A DNA stretch of 41,004 nt from Paenibacillus sp. A3 (GCF_001399685.1 NZ_JTHN01000106.1:1-41004); one strand, 5' to 3'; counted from the stretch's first letter, positions 23,865 through 32,338 are shown. The notes: generated by a model not told the origin, from the sequence alone. Numbers and translations: made by a program.

Positions 23865-24008
23865 CATACCTTTTGGTTCGATAACGAAACGGGAAGCACT
23901 TTAAAGATCGTAAGTTCAGACGACGACGAGCCCCTAGAGACCGTCGCTTTTACTCAGATTAAGTTCTCTGACAAAGCAAAAGAAGACGTATTTAAAACGT
24001 TAATATAA
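23865..24008 (+). pseudogene. C-terminal remnant of a LolA-like lipoprotein-sorting protein
   Basis: An in-frame TAA at 23862-23864 is followed by 47 open codons and a stop. They read HTFWFDNETGSTLKIVSS, an acidic run, then ETVAFTQIKFSDKAKEDVF. The pattern W-(I/F)-D-x-x-T-G-x-x-L-K followed by F-T-x-I-x-F is the end of the LolA-like beta-sheet fold of outer-membrane-lipoprotein-sorting relatives in Bacillota. No start and no ribosome site remain. Its composition is closer to the right flank than to the island, so the island probably inserted into, or beside, this gene. Identification rests on a short segment. Confidence 0.5.
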
Positions 24009-24030
24009 TTGCCAACTGAGTTTGGTTTCC

Positions 24031-24053
24031 CCCCCGTCGCTGACGGGGGTTTT
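24031..24053 (+). terminator. terminator at the right edge of the island
   Basis: CCCCCGTC pairs with GACGGGGG around three bases, followed by TTTT. It ends transcription of the remnant or the island operon. Confidence 0.8.
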
Positions 24054-24078
24054 ATACTTGCGGGTATTTCCTCGAAGC

Positions 24079-24687
24079 CTATCGCTTCAGCAAGCCGCGC
24101 TCTTCCCGGAGCGGGAAGCCTTCCAGGCGCAGCAGCCGCGTTTTGGCCTCCAGGCCGCCGAGGTAGCCGGTCAAGGAGCCGTCCTTGCCGATCACCCGGT
24201 GGCAGGGCAGCACGATCGGCAGCGGATTGGCGCCGACGGCGGCACCGACGGGCCGGGCCGCCAGCGGCCTTCCCAACACCGCGGCCAGCTCCGCATACGT
24301 CCAGGTGCTTCCGTACGGAATGAGTCGGAGCGCTTCCCAGACCTCGAGCTGAAACGGGGTACCCCGCACGTCGAGCGGCATGTCGAACGGGGTGCAGTCC
24401 CCGCGGAAATAAGCGGCGAGCGGCTCCATATAGGGGCGAAGCGCCTCCGCGCTTTCCACAAGCGCTGCCCCGGGCCAGTGAATGCTCGCCCAAGCGGCCA
24501 GCGCCCCGGGCTTCTCGTTCGGGAAGCGAACGCGGCAAAGTCCCTGGTCCGTCGCCGCGATGTTCAGCATCCAATCCCCGTCCCGATAGGTGGTCCAATA
24601 AACGTACGGCGTATGCGTGCCCTCCACGGAACCGTGCGAAGTCGGTGAAGCGTTCCTTGCGTTGGAAACGGCGGCTGTATCTAACAT
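24079..24687 (-). CDS. ogt: methylated-DNA--protein-cysteine methyltransferase
   Basis: A 202-residue suicide repair protein. The active site PCHRV holds C162; GTPFQLEVWEALRLIPYGST and YAELAAVLGRPLAARPVGAAV give the DNA-binding part, and NPLPIVLPCHRVIG the active-site strand. It transfers methyl groups from O6-methylguanine to its cysteine. The start is ATG 24687, about 6 bases after GGAGGG; an ATG at 24693 sits on the ribosome site. The start overlaps the adaA stop by 7 bases, which shows coupled translation. The adaA-ogt pair forms the adaptive response operon as in Bacilli, where AdaA is the regulator and AdaB or Ogt the repair arm. Confidence 0.93.
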   Translation of the reverse strand: MLDTAAVSNARNASPTSHGSVEGTHTPYVYWTTYRDGDWMLNIAATDQGLCRVRFPNEKPGALAAWASIHWPGAALVESAEALRPYMEPLAAYFRGDCTPFDMPLDVRGTPFQLEVWEALRLIPYGSTWTYAELAAVLGRPLAARPVGAAVGANPLPIVLPCHRVIGKDGSLTGYLGGLEAKTRLLRLEGFPLREERGLLKR

Positions 24688-25322
24688 GAGCATCCCTCCT
24701 CTGTTCTCTTCTTCGACGGATAGGAGCCCGAGGCTTCCTGCGCCTGCCGGTAGGCGCTCGGTGAGAGCCCGGTTCGTTTATGAAAAACGGTCGAGAAATA
24801 GGCGGCGTTCGGAAAGCCTGTGCGAAGCGCCACTTCGGTCACCGTCTCGCCGGTCTCCTTCAGACGCAGCTTGGCCGCCTCCACGCGGGTAGCTGCGATA
24901 TATTCCGCAGGCGTGACCCCGGTCAGCCGCTTGAACGTGCGGTGCAGATGGTAAGGGCTGGCATGCTGCGCTTCCGCCAGCACGGCGAGGGTCAGCGGCT
25001 CCGCATAGTGCGCCTCGATCCACTTGGCGGTGTGCCGGATCCATTCTTCGTCCGGCATTCCCTTACCGTCGGGACGGCATCGCTTGCAGGGGCGGAAGCC
25101 TTGAGCGGCTGCGTCGGCTGCGCCGCGGAATATCCGCACGTGCTCCCTCTTCGGGGGCTTCGATTTGCAGGAGGGCCGGCAAAAGATTCCCGTGGTCTTC
25201 ACGGCGTAAATCAATCGGCCATCGAGCCCGGCATCGTTGGAAATGATGGCGTTCCAGATATCGTCGGTTAACGCCGGCTCCGTTCGTTCGCGGTCCGCCG
25301 GCTGTTTATAAAGGTCAGTCAT
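24681..25322 (-). CDS. adaA: AdaA methylphosphotriester sensor and AraC-type activator
   Basis: A 213-residue protein. The zinc domain has four cysteines, C48, C52, C79 and C82 (GIFCRPSC and FRPCKRC). C48 is the expected acceptor of methyl groups from phosphotriesters. Residues about 100-195 form a double AraC helix-turn-helix (LAVLAEAQHASPYHLHRTFK and FPNAAYFSTVFHKRTGLSP). Once methylated, AdaA activates the adaptive response. The start is ATG 25322, 8 bases after GAGG; the longer frame begins with GTG 25331, on that ribosome site. The divergent gene is alkA, so the regulator probably drives both directions from the shared region, where AGCGCA motifs are seen. Confidence 0.93.
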   Translation of the reverse strand: MTDLYKQPADRERTEPALTDDIWNAIISNDAGLDGRLIYAVKTTGIFCRPSCKSKPPKREHVRIFRGAADAAAQGFRPCKRCRPDGKGMPDEEWIRHTAKWIEAHYAEPLTLAVLAEAQHASPYHLHRTFKRLTGVTPAEYIAATRVEAAKLRLKETGETVTEVALRTGFPNAAYFSTVFHKRTGLSPSAYRQAQEASGSYPSKKRTEEGCSC

Positions 25323-25386
25323 AGCGATCACCTCACGAGCTCAGTATACCCCGGCAGGTCCTGCGATGTAAGGGGGGACGAGTGAG

Positions 25387-25454
25387 AGCGCAAGATTTCA
25401 AAAGCGGAGAAGACCGGAGTATGGTAAAAAGGTATCATGAAGAAAAATAGCGCA
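25387..25454 (+). promoter_or_regulatory. candidate Ada boxes between adaA and alkA
   Basis: AGCGCA occurs at 25387-25392 (in GAGAGCGCAAG) and at 25449-25454 (in AATAGCGCACG), both on the plus strand. It resembles the core of the E. coli Ada box AAAGCGCA. A TATCAT box near 25432 could be the alkA -10. Confidence 0.4.
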
Positions 25455-25480
25455 CGTTGGTTGGACAAAGGAGAGAATGG

Positions 25481-26446
25481 ATGATGAACGAAGCACAGCT
25501 TGGGGCCGAGCTTGCATTTCAAGAAGGATGGAAGGACGGCGGATACGAAGGGGAGCTTATTCCGCGGGGGCCATTCCGGTTTTCCGCGGCTCTCGCCTAC
25601 ATGGCGAGATCGGAGAACGAATGCCTGTTTTACGTCGATCAAGACCAAGACCGCGTGTACAAATGGATCGAAGCGGGAAGTGAGCGGGTGCTCGTCGAAA
25701 TCTCCGGCGGTTCGGAGGATCGTACCGTGCGTCTGCGGTTTCTTGACGAAGCGGCGCATGGAAATCCGCAGGCTCGTCTGGCGGCGGCCCGCTATGTGTG
25801 GGAATGGTTCGACCTGGGGACGGATCTCGACGCGTTTTACCGGCTGGCCGAGAGCGACTTGCTATTAGGGCCGTTAACGCAACGGTTTTACGGGCTACGG
25901 TGCATCGGCATTCCGGATTTGTTCGAGGCGCTGTGCTGGGCCATTCTCGGGCAGCAGATCAATCTGGCGTTCGCCTATACGCTCAAGCGCCGGTTCGTCG
26001 AGTCGTACGGCGCTTCCATGGCTTGGGACGGCCGGACCTATTGGATGTTTCCGACGCCTGAAGCGATTGCCGGACTGGCGGTGGCCGACCTCACGCCGCT
26101 CCAGCTCACATCCAAAAAGGCCGAGTATGTGCTCGAAACGGCGGCTCGCATGGCGGACGGCCGACTGACCAAGGAGCGTCTGCTCAGCTTGGCCGATGCG
26201 CAAGCGGTCGAACGCGAGCTGACCGCCATCCGCGGTATCGGGCCATGGACAGCCCATTACGTGATGATGCGCTGTCTCCGGCTGCCGTCGGCTTTTCCCG
26301 CCGGAGACGTCGGGCTGCAGAATGCGGTCAAGCATCTGTTCGGCATGGACAGCAAGCCGACGCCGGCCGAGCTGCAGCGGCTTGCGGCCGGGTGGAGCGG
26401 CTTTGAAGCGTATGCGACCTTTTATTTGTGGAGGGTGCTGTACTGA
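25481..26446 (+). CDS. alkA: DNA-3-methyladenine glycosylase II
   Basis: A 321-residue base-excision glycosylase. The helix-hairpin-helix reads LTAIRGIGPWTAHYVMMR (residues about 247-264) and is followed by the catalytic Asp D276 in AFPAGDVGLQ. ALCWAILGQQINLAFAYTLK is the typical helix before it, and the N-terminal part is the AlkA-specific beta domain. It removes N3-alkylpurines and other damaged bases. The start is ATG 25481, 7 bases after AGGAG. It stands divergent from adaA-ogt, so the three form one alkylation-repair region. The last codon is followed by the minus-strand diguanylate-cyclase gene within two bases, so it ends tail to tail without a terminator. Confidence 0.92.
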   Translation: MMNEAQLGAELAFQEGWKDGGYEGELIPRGPFRFSAALAYMARSENECLFYVDQDQDRVYKWIEAGSERVLVEISGGSEDRTVRLRFLDEAAHGNPQARLAAARYVWEWFDLGTDLDAFYRLAESDLLLGPLTQRFYGLRCIGIPDLFEALCWAILGQQINLAFAYTLKRRFVESYGASMAWDGRTYWMFPTPEAIAGLAVADLTPLQLTSKKAEYVLETAARMADGRLTKERLLSLADAQAVERELTAIRGIGPWTAHYVMMRCLRLPSAFPAGDVGLQNAVKHLFGMDSKPTPAELQRLAAGWSGFEAYATFYLWRVLY

Positions 26447-26447
26447 G

Positions 26448-28772
26448 TCAAGCTTCCGCAGCGTCCTGGTCCCTGTGCCGGATCGAGGCCATGAACTCCT
26501 CCATCTCGCAGGCGGGCAAAGGCTGGCTGAGCAAATAGCCCTGCACGGTATCGCAGCCGATCTGCTTCAGCCGCGCCAGCTCCGCCTCCGTCTCCACGCC
26601 TTCGGCGACCGTCTTGAGTCCGAGCGCATGGGCCATGCCGACGATTGCTTGGACCAAAGCGCGGTTGACAGGATCATGGTCCAGCCCGCGGATGAACGTC
26701 TTGTCGATTTTGAGCACGCTGAAATCAAACTTTTTCAGGTAAGCGAGCGCGGAATGACCGGTGCCGAAATCGTCGATGGCTGTCCCGACGCCAATCCGGC
26801 GCAGCTCCTTGAGCAGCCGGGTCGTTGCCTCGGCCTTCGTCAGGGCGGCGCTTTCCGTAATTTCAATCTCCAATTGGGAAGGATCGACCTCGTGCCGCTG
26901 CAGGATCTGCCGGATGCGTTCGGGCAAATGAGGCCGGTGCAGCTGCCGTGCGGATAAATTGACGGCCACCTTGACCGGATAGCCCAGCGCCTCTTCCCAC
27001 CGGACGTGCTGCAGGCATACATTCTCCAGCACCCATTCGTCCATATCCGCAATCATGCCGATTTCTTCGGCCACCGGGATAAACTCCTGCGGGCTGATCA
27101 GGCCCAGCACCGGATGGTTCCATCGCGTCAACGCCTCCAGCCCGACGAGGCGGCCCGAACGGCAGTCCATCTGCGGCTGGTAGAACACTTCCAGCTCGCC
27201 GTCCAGCGCGGTGGCGCGAAGTCCGTTCTCCAGCACCAGCCGGCGGGGCAGCGTCTCGGTCCAATGGGGGGCGAACAAACGGTAGCCATTGCGTTGTTCC
27301 TTGGCCGCGTACATGGCGGAGTCGGCATGTTTTACAAGCGTTTCCAAGTCGCTTCCGTCTCTCGGGTACAAGCTGATGCCGACGCTGCCGGTGATGTACA
27401 ATTCGTGCGGGTCCACATGGAACTTCCGCGCCAGCTCCTTCAGCACGGTATCCGCGACGTCGGTCGCCTCCTTCGGGTCCAGCAGCCCGGGCAAAATCAC
27501 CGTGAATTCGTCGCCTCCCAGCCGGGATACGATCTGAGGCTCCCGGGTGCAGCGGCGCAGCCGGTTTCCCGCTTGCACAAGCAGCCGGTCTCCGATTTCA
27601 TGGCCGAGCGAATCGTTAATGATCTTGAACCGGTCGAGGTCGATGAAGAGCAGCCCGACCATCGTGCCGCTTTGCTTCGCATCCAGCAGCGCCGCGTTCA
27701 GCTTGTTCTGGAAATGACGGCGGTTCGGCAGCCCTGTCAGCATGTCGTAATGGGCCAAATAACGGAGGTTCTCTTCCGCCTGAATACGTTCCGTAATGTC
27801 CGAAAAAATGCCGACATAGGTGCGGATATTCCCCTCGTCGTCTTTGACCGCTTTGATCGTCAGCCATTCCGGATAAATTTCGCCCGTTTTGCGCTTGTTC
27901 CAAATTTCACCTTGCCACCCGCCAGTCTCCCGGATGGAGGCCCACATCCTTAAGTAAAACGCCCGATCCTGGCGCCCCGATTGCAGCATACTGGGCTTGT
28001 TGCCGATCGCATCCTTGGCTGTGTAGCCGGTCACCGCAGTGAATGCGGGATTGACCGCCAAGATTGTGCCTTCCATATTGGTGATCATGATTCCTTCGTG
28101 AGACGATTCGAACACGCTGGCATGCATCCGCAGCGTTTGCTCGGCTTTTTTGCGCTCGGATATATCCGAGAAAATGCCTACATAATTGGCTATCCTGCCC
28201 GTCTCGTCCTTGACGGCATTAATGATGAGCCATTCGGGGAACACGCTGCCGTCTTTCCGCCGGTTCCAAATTTCGCCTTGCCAGCTTCCTTGCTGGTGGA
28301 TCGAGGCCCACATGTCGTCGTAGAACGCCTTGTCCTGCTTGCCCGATCGGAGGATTCGCGGCGTTGCTTTGGTGATCTCGCTTGCTTTGTACCCGGTCAT
28401 GCGGGTGAAGGCCTGGTTCACATCCATGATCCGATTCTTGGCATCCGTGATCACAATGCCTTCCTGTGCCGCTTGGAACACCCGCGCATACAGCTGCAAA
28501 TGCTTCTCCGAGCGTCTCCGCCGGTTCGCCTCCCGCAGCAGCCGGGCGTTGTAACGGCTGAGAATGAAGTAGAACACAACCGAATTCAGCAGAAACAGCC
28601 CCCACCTGAGCAGCAGCGACACGTCCGGCATTCCGTAGCCCAGAGCGTCGAGCAAGCCTGACACCTTATCCACGGCCAGATCGGCCAGAAAAATGAGCAT
28701 TAAATTCGATATGATAAAAAACATCGTCAAGGAGTCCAAAACGGGCAGCTTGCCCCGGTTGGCGGATTTCAT
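26448..28772 (-). CDS. PAS-PAS-GGDEF-EAL cyclic-di-GMP protein
   Basis: A 774-residue membrane protein. Two N-terminal helices (about residues 12-32 and 52-72) are followed by two similar PAS/PAC modules (about 92-210 and 215-333), a GGDEF domain with intact VSRLGGDEF (about 345-500) and an EAL domain with intact GLEALTRWNH, TIDDFGTGHS-like IDDFGTGHSALAYL and KTVAEGVE (about 515-760). Both active sites look complete, so either synthesis or breakdown of c-di-GMP is possible. The two PAS modules share WASI...W.GEIWN.RK, a repeat, with EWL..KAVKDE.G. The start is ATG 28772, with AAGGTGG 8 bases upstream; the frame extends to 28829 without support. It is likely a monocistronic gene. Confidence 0.9.
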   Translation of the reverse strand: MKSANRGKLPVLDSLTMFFIISNLMLIFLADLAVDKVSGLLDALGYGMPDVSLLLRWGLFLLNSVVFYFILSRYNARLLREANRRRRSEKHLQLYARVFQAAQEGIVITDAKNRIMDVNQAFTRMTGYKASEITKATPRILRSGKQDKAFYDDMWASIHQQGSWQGEIWNRRKDGSVFPEWLIINAVKDETGRIANYVGIFSDISERKKAEQTLRMHASVFESSHEGIMITNMEGTILAVNPAFTAVTGYTAKDAIGNKPSMLQSGRQDRAFYLRMWASIRETGGWQGEIWNKRKTGEIYPEWLTIKAVKDDEGNIRTYVGIFSDITERIQAEENLRYLAHYDMLTGLPNRRHFQNKLNAALLDAKQSGTMVGLLFIDLDRFKIINDSLGHEIGDRLLVQAGNRLRRCTREPQIVSRLGGDEFTVILPGLLDPKEATDVADTVLKELARKFHVDPHELYITGSVGISLYPRDGSDLETLVKHADSAMYAAKEQRNGYRLFAPHWTETLPRRLVLENGLRATALDGELEVFYQPQMDCRSGRLVGLEALTRWNHPVLGLISPQEFIPVAEEIGMIADMDEWVLENVCLQHVRWEEALGYPVKVAVNLSARQLHRPHLPERIRQILQRHEVDPSQLEIEITESAALTKAEATTRLLKELRRIGVGTAIDDFGTGHSALAYLKKFDFSVLKIDKTFIRGLDHDPVNRALVQAIVGMAHALGLKTVAEGVETEAELARLKQIGCDTVQGYLLSQPLPACEMEEFMASIRHRDQDAAEA

Positions 28773-28991
28773 AGCACCTTCCACCTTTGTCGTAATATGG
28801 GTTTGTATCCAGAGGTGAAGCGGTCCCATTGTACCAAGGGTATACCAGCCGCGCCCGGCCGCCTATGATTTAGATCACACAATTTCCCATAATGCTGCGA
28901 CATTGTGTCCGTATTACCTTGCTACTTTAAGGATGCGGGGAGACAAGCGGAAAGCCCCGACAATCCGGAGAGAACTAAGGAGTGTATGAAC

Positions 28992-29705
28992 ATGAAAACC
29001 ATAGTAAAGTTCGGTACGATTGGCACGTTGCTGCTGGCAACGGCTTTCGGAGCGGTCGGTTCGGCGGCGGCCGAGACGGCGAAGGATCGTACGGCAGCTG
29101 TTCCTGCACAGAAGGTAGAAGGCGCGAAAATGATAAGCGTACATCGCTTGAGCGGTATGCTGCAGCAGCCCGCGCATGAGCGGGCTTATCTGAAGCTGCT
29201 GGCGAAGACATATGCGCCGGAAAGCGTGGAAGCCTGGAACCAGGTCCTGACGGAGCGTCAAGAGGTGGAGAAGGATATGCCGAAGCCGCCGGCCATGCTT
29301 ACCGTTGCCCGCAAGGATAAGGCCGATTCGGATGCGAAAGACGAGGCGGGCTTGAGCAAGGATGCGGTTGGAAAAGAGGGGCGGGTAAAAATCCGCGTTC
29401 TGGACGGCGTGAACAAGGAGAACTTCTCATCGCAGCCGCTTCGCGTTGAAATTTTGACAGATGGCGCTGCGGCGGACGGTCAGAAAATGATTGGCGCCGC
29501 GCTTGCGGATGATATAATGAAAGCGGAGCCGTCCGAAGAGATGAAGCGTCAGGAGGCGCTGGCCGAAGCGGCGGAAGCCGGCAACGGGGAAGCGATCCGC
29601 GGGCTGCTGCCGCAGCTGCTCGACGATTACCGCAAGGAAACGGCCGAACTCAAGACGATGGCCGCGAAGCTCAAAGCGGAACTGCAAAAGATGGAAAGCA
29701 AGTAA
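28992..29705 (+). CDS. secreted or surface protein of unknown function upstream of cssRS
   Basis: A 237-residue protein with a signal peptide (MKTIVKFGTIGTLLLATAFG, cleavage near AAA-ET). The rest is hydrophilic, with many Ala, Lys and Glu. It has a helix-rich start (MLQQPAHERAYLKLLAKTY) and a long, probably coiled-coil C-terminus (LLDDYRKETAELKTMAAKLK). I do not recognise a family. ATG 28992 is chosen because it lies 9 bases after AAGGAG; ATG 28986 is only 3 bases away. A strong terminator follows, so it is its own unit. Its place directly before a secretion-stress two-component system hints at an extracytoplasmic quality-control role, which is only inference. Confidence 0.7.
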   Translation: MKTIVKFGTIGTLLLATAFGAVGSAAAETAKDRTAAVPAQKVEGAKMISVHRLSGMLQQPAHERAYLKLLAKTYAPESVEAWNQVLTERQEVEKDMPKPPAMLTVARKDKADSDAKDEAGLSKDAVGKEGRVKIRVLDGVNKENFSSQPLRVEILTDGAAADGQKMIGAALADDIMKAEPSEEMKRQEALAEAAEAGNGEAIRGLLPQLLDDYRKETAELKTMAAKLKAELQKMESK

Positions 29706-29717
29706 TCCGATGACATA

Positions 29718-29765
29718 AGGGCGTTCTCTCCGGCCTCCTCAGGCGGCAGACAAGCGCCCTTTTTT
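29718..29765 (+). terminator. terminator before cssRS
   Basis: AGGGCG pairs with CGCCCT across a long loop. TTTTT follows. Confidence 0.7.
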
Positions 29766-29808
29766 CCATTGGCAGGATCATTACGGGGAACATACAGGAG
29801 GAAGGCAG

Positions 29809-30501
29809 ATGTACCGTATTTTTTTGGTGGAGGATGAAGAGCATCTGAACGGGGTACTGACCGCTTACTTGGAAAGCGAGGGTTGGCAGGTGTGTTCGTT
29901 TCTGGATGGCGCAGAGGCGCGTCAGGCTATAGCGGAGCGGCCGGACCTGTGGATCCTTGACATTATGCTGCCCGGCATCGACGGGTACCAACTGCTTCGC
30001 GAGATCAAGGCGGATCAGCCGCGGCTGCCGGCCATCTTCATCTCGGCGCGGGACGCGGATATCGACCGGGTGGTCGGGCTGGAGCTGGGGAGCGACGATT
30101 ATATGGCCAAGCCCTTTTTGCCGCGGGAGCTGGTCATCCGTACGCGCAGGCTGCTTGAGCGCGCATACGGGGACAGAGGACGAGAAGAACCCGCGGGAGC
30201 CGGGAGCCGCGCCCGGCTGTCCATACCGCCTTATATGGTCGATGAAGGAGCGAGGGCGGTGACGGCGGAGGACGGGCAGCCGATAGAGCTTACTTCCAAA
30301 GAGTTCGATTTGCTGCTTTACTTTGCCCGGCATGCCGGGCAGGTGCTCGAACGGGAACAGGTGCTGACGGGCGTATGGGGCGACGATTATTACGGCTCCG
30401 ACCGCGTGGTCGACGATCTGGTCCGGCGGCTGAGGCGCAAGCTGCCGCAGCTGCGGCTGGAGACGGTATACGGATTCGGGTATAGGATGGTGAAATCATG
30501 A
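29809..30501 (+). CDS. cssR: secretion-stress response regulator CssR-like
   Basis: A 230-residue OmpR-type regulator. The receiver has D51 (WILDIMLPGIDGY), acidic D9 and K101 (AKPFLPREL). The winged helix at the C-terminus ends with RVVDDLVRRLRRKLPQLRLE and TVYGFGYRM. FISARDADIDRVVGLELGSD and the C-terminal stretch match B. subtilis CssR as I remember it, so the assignment is stronger than family level. It is expected to activate htrA-type protease genes when misfolded proteins gather at the membrane. The start is ATG 29809 with CAGGAGG 7 bases upstream. Its stop overlaps the kinase start (ATGA). Confidence 0.88.
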   Translation: MYRIFLVEDEEHLNGVLTAYLESEGWQVCSFLDGAEARQAIAERPDLWILDIMLPGIDGYQLLREIKADQPRLPAIFISARDADIDRVVGLELGSDDYMAKPFLPRELVIRTRRLLERAYGDRGREEPAGAGSRARLSIPPYMVDEGARAVTAEDGQPIELTSKEFDLLLYFARHAGQVLEREQVLTGVWGDDYYGSDRVVDDLVRRLRRKLPQLRLETVYGFGYRMVKS

Positions 30502-32003
30502 GGCATTGGCCGCTTTCCGTCAAATTATGGGGCATTTTTACGGCCTTAACGATCAGCAGCTTCGCCCTGCTTGCCGTCTTGCTGCCGTGGCTGCTGAAAG
30601 GCTTTTTTACGGAGCAGCTATACGATATTTTGCTTGATTCGCAGCAGGCCGTCCGAATCGAACCGGCCGTCGCAACCGTAGCAGGGCCTCTGTTAGCGAC
30701 AAACGCCGTGCCTCCGGTTCTATCGCTGGATGTCATGCGCATCCCGGATCGTGAAACGAGCGAGATGAGGGTGCGCATCGCTTCCAAGCCCACATCCCAG
30801 GCAGAGACGGCTTTATCTGAAGTGGCGCGGACAAGCATTCTTGTGCAAGCGCCTGAAGGTCCGGCCGTAAAGCATATGATGATCATGAATCCGGGTGCGG
30901 CATCGGGCTCGATTGCGGCAACTGCCACGGTGAATCCGGCCGATCCTCTCGTCCGGCTGGTCGAGCAGGATGCGCTGGTGCAGCAGGAGCCGGTCCAGAA
31001 GTATGCCCGCTATGTCGGGGATAAGCCGGTATTTTACGTGATTCGTAAGGAGCAGGTCGAAGGCAGCCCCGGCTTCATGGTGTCGTACGCCTCGGGTAAT
31101 TACCGCAACGATCTGGTCATGACGATGTTCGGCCGGCTGGCGCTGCTGATGGTGGCGCTGATCGTCCTTAGCTGGCTCCCGTGTCTGGGGCTGGCCAAAT
31201 ATTTGACGCGTCCGCTCGTGCAGATGGAGCGGCATGTCGGCCGGCTGGCCAAGCGTGATTGGCACGAGCCCTTGGAAACCGGACGCAAGGACGAAATCGG
31301 CCGATTGGGCTCGGCCATCGAGACGATGCGACAGCAGCTTGTGAGACAAGATAAGGCGCAGCAGTTTTTCCTTCAAAACATCTCGCATGAGCTCAAGACG
31401 CCCGTCATGGTGATCCGCAGCTATGCCCAGTCCATTATGGACGGCGTGTTTCCGCGAAAAACGCTGGCAGGCAGCGTGGACGTCATTATGAAGGAATCGG
31501 AGCGGCTGGAGAAACGAATCCGCGACCTGCTTTATTTGAACAAGCTGAATTACTTTACGTCCAGGGAGAAGCCGCATCAGCCCTTCGATCTGAAAGCGCT
31601 GCTGGACGATACTGTGGAGAGGCTGCGCTGCCGACGCGCAGACATTGCTTGGGAGGTAAATGCCCCGGAAGCGGTCATGCTCACCGGCGACCGGGAGCAG
31701 TGGAGCGTTGCGCTGGAGAATCTGACCGACAACCAGCTGCGGTATGCGCAAACCGGTATCCGGCTTGAAGTCAAGCCAGGAACCGGAGAGGCTCCCGTCG
31801 TCCGTTTATGGAACGACGGGCCGCCGCTCGATGAGGAAACGGCGCAAAGCTTGTTCGAGCCGTTCCGGACCGGAGGAGACGGGCAGTTCGGCTTAGGTCT
31901 GGCCATCGTCAGGCAAATTGCCGCCAACCACGGCTATACGGCCCGGGCCGCGAACGAAGAGGGGGGAGTCGCCTTTTATTTGGAGCCGGACGCTTCGGTC
32001 TAA
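30498..32003 (+). CDS. cssS: secretion-stress sensor kinase CssS-like
   Basis: A 501-residue histidine kinase. Two membrane helices (about 10-32 and 212-232) enclose an extracytoplasmic sensor of about 180 residues, followed by HAMP, the dimerisation helix with H297 (LQNISHELKTPVMVIRSYAQ), and the ATPase domain with the N box LENLTDNQLRYA and GQFGLGLAIVRQIA. The LSWLPCLGLAKYLTRPLVQM and N-box wording resemble B. subtilis CssS. The gene overlaps the cssR stop by four bases. A target such as htrA is not in this window. The sensor domain is poorly conserved, as expected. Confidence 0.87.
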   Translation: MRHWPLSVKLWGIFTALTISSFALLAVLLPWLLKGFFTEQLYDILLDSQQAVRIEPAVATVAGPLLATNAVPPVLSLDVMRIPDRETSEMRVRIASKPTSQAETALSEVARTSILVQAPEGPAVKHMMIMNPGAASGSIAATATVNPADPLVRLVEQDALVQQEPVQKYARYVGDKPVFYVIRKEQVEGSPGFMVSYASGNYRNDLVMTMFGRLALLMVALIVLSWLPCLGLAKYLTRPLVQMERHVGRLAKRDWHEPLETGRKDEIGRLGSAIETMRQQLVRQDKAQQFFLQNISHELKTPVMVIRSYAQSIMDGVFPRKTLAGSVDVIMKESERLEKRIRDLLYLNKLNYFTSREKPHQPFDLKALLDDTVERLRCRRADIAWEVNAPEAVMLTGDREQWSVALENLTDNQLRYAQTGIRLEVKPGTGEAPVVRLWNDGPPLDEETAQSLFEPFRTGGDGQFGLGLAIVRQIAANHGYTARAANEEGGVAFYLEPDASV

Positions 32004-32162
32004 TTGCGCCCTTGCGGAATAGTCGCATTACTTCCCAAGTCGATTGACCTGACGGTACGAATAAATTGGATTGGGAAAAGCACACATTTTGTCACATAGT
32101 CCAAACATGCCAAAGGGCAAGGCCATAGGATATAACATGTAAACGAAAGGAGGGACCGAACA

Positions 32163-32291
32163 ATGGGTTTTGGTGGCTTTGGAGGTTGCGGCGGCTGCGG
32201 AACTGGCGGCTTTGGCGGGTTTACTAGCACAGGTGTCATTCTCGTTCTCTTCATTCTGCTTGTGATCGTTCTTCGTTCCTGGTGGGCCTAA
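32163..32291 (+). CDS. YjcZ-family mini-protein, copy 2
   Basis: A 42-residue protein that starts MGFGGFGGCGGCGTGGFGG and then has the hydrophobic span TSTGVILVLFILLVIVLRSW. The Gly/Cys-rich head is longer than in copy 1 (13540-13638), but the block GFTSTGVILVLFILLVIV is the same. AAAGGAGGG lies 8 bases before ATG 32163 and a perfect terminator follows 17 bases after the stop, so it is a complete small gene. YjcZ-family proteins are linked to sporulation or the envelope in Bacilli. Two CGGC pairs may bind metal or form disulfides, which is speculation. Confidence 0.88.
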   Translation: MGFGGFGGCGGCGTGGFGGFTSTGVILVLFILLVIVLRSWWA

Positions 32292-32308
32292 TAGCGTGGC
32301 CCCTTGAA

Positions 32309-32338
32309 GATCCCGCGTTTTGACGGGATCTTTTTTTT
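32309..32338 (+). terminator. terminator of the second YjcZ-like gene
   Basis: GATCCCG pairs with CGGGATC around CGTTTTGA. Eight T follow. Confidence 0.92.
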
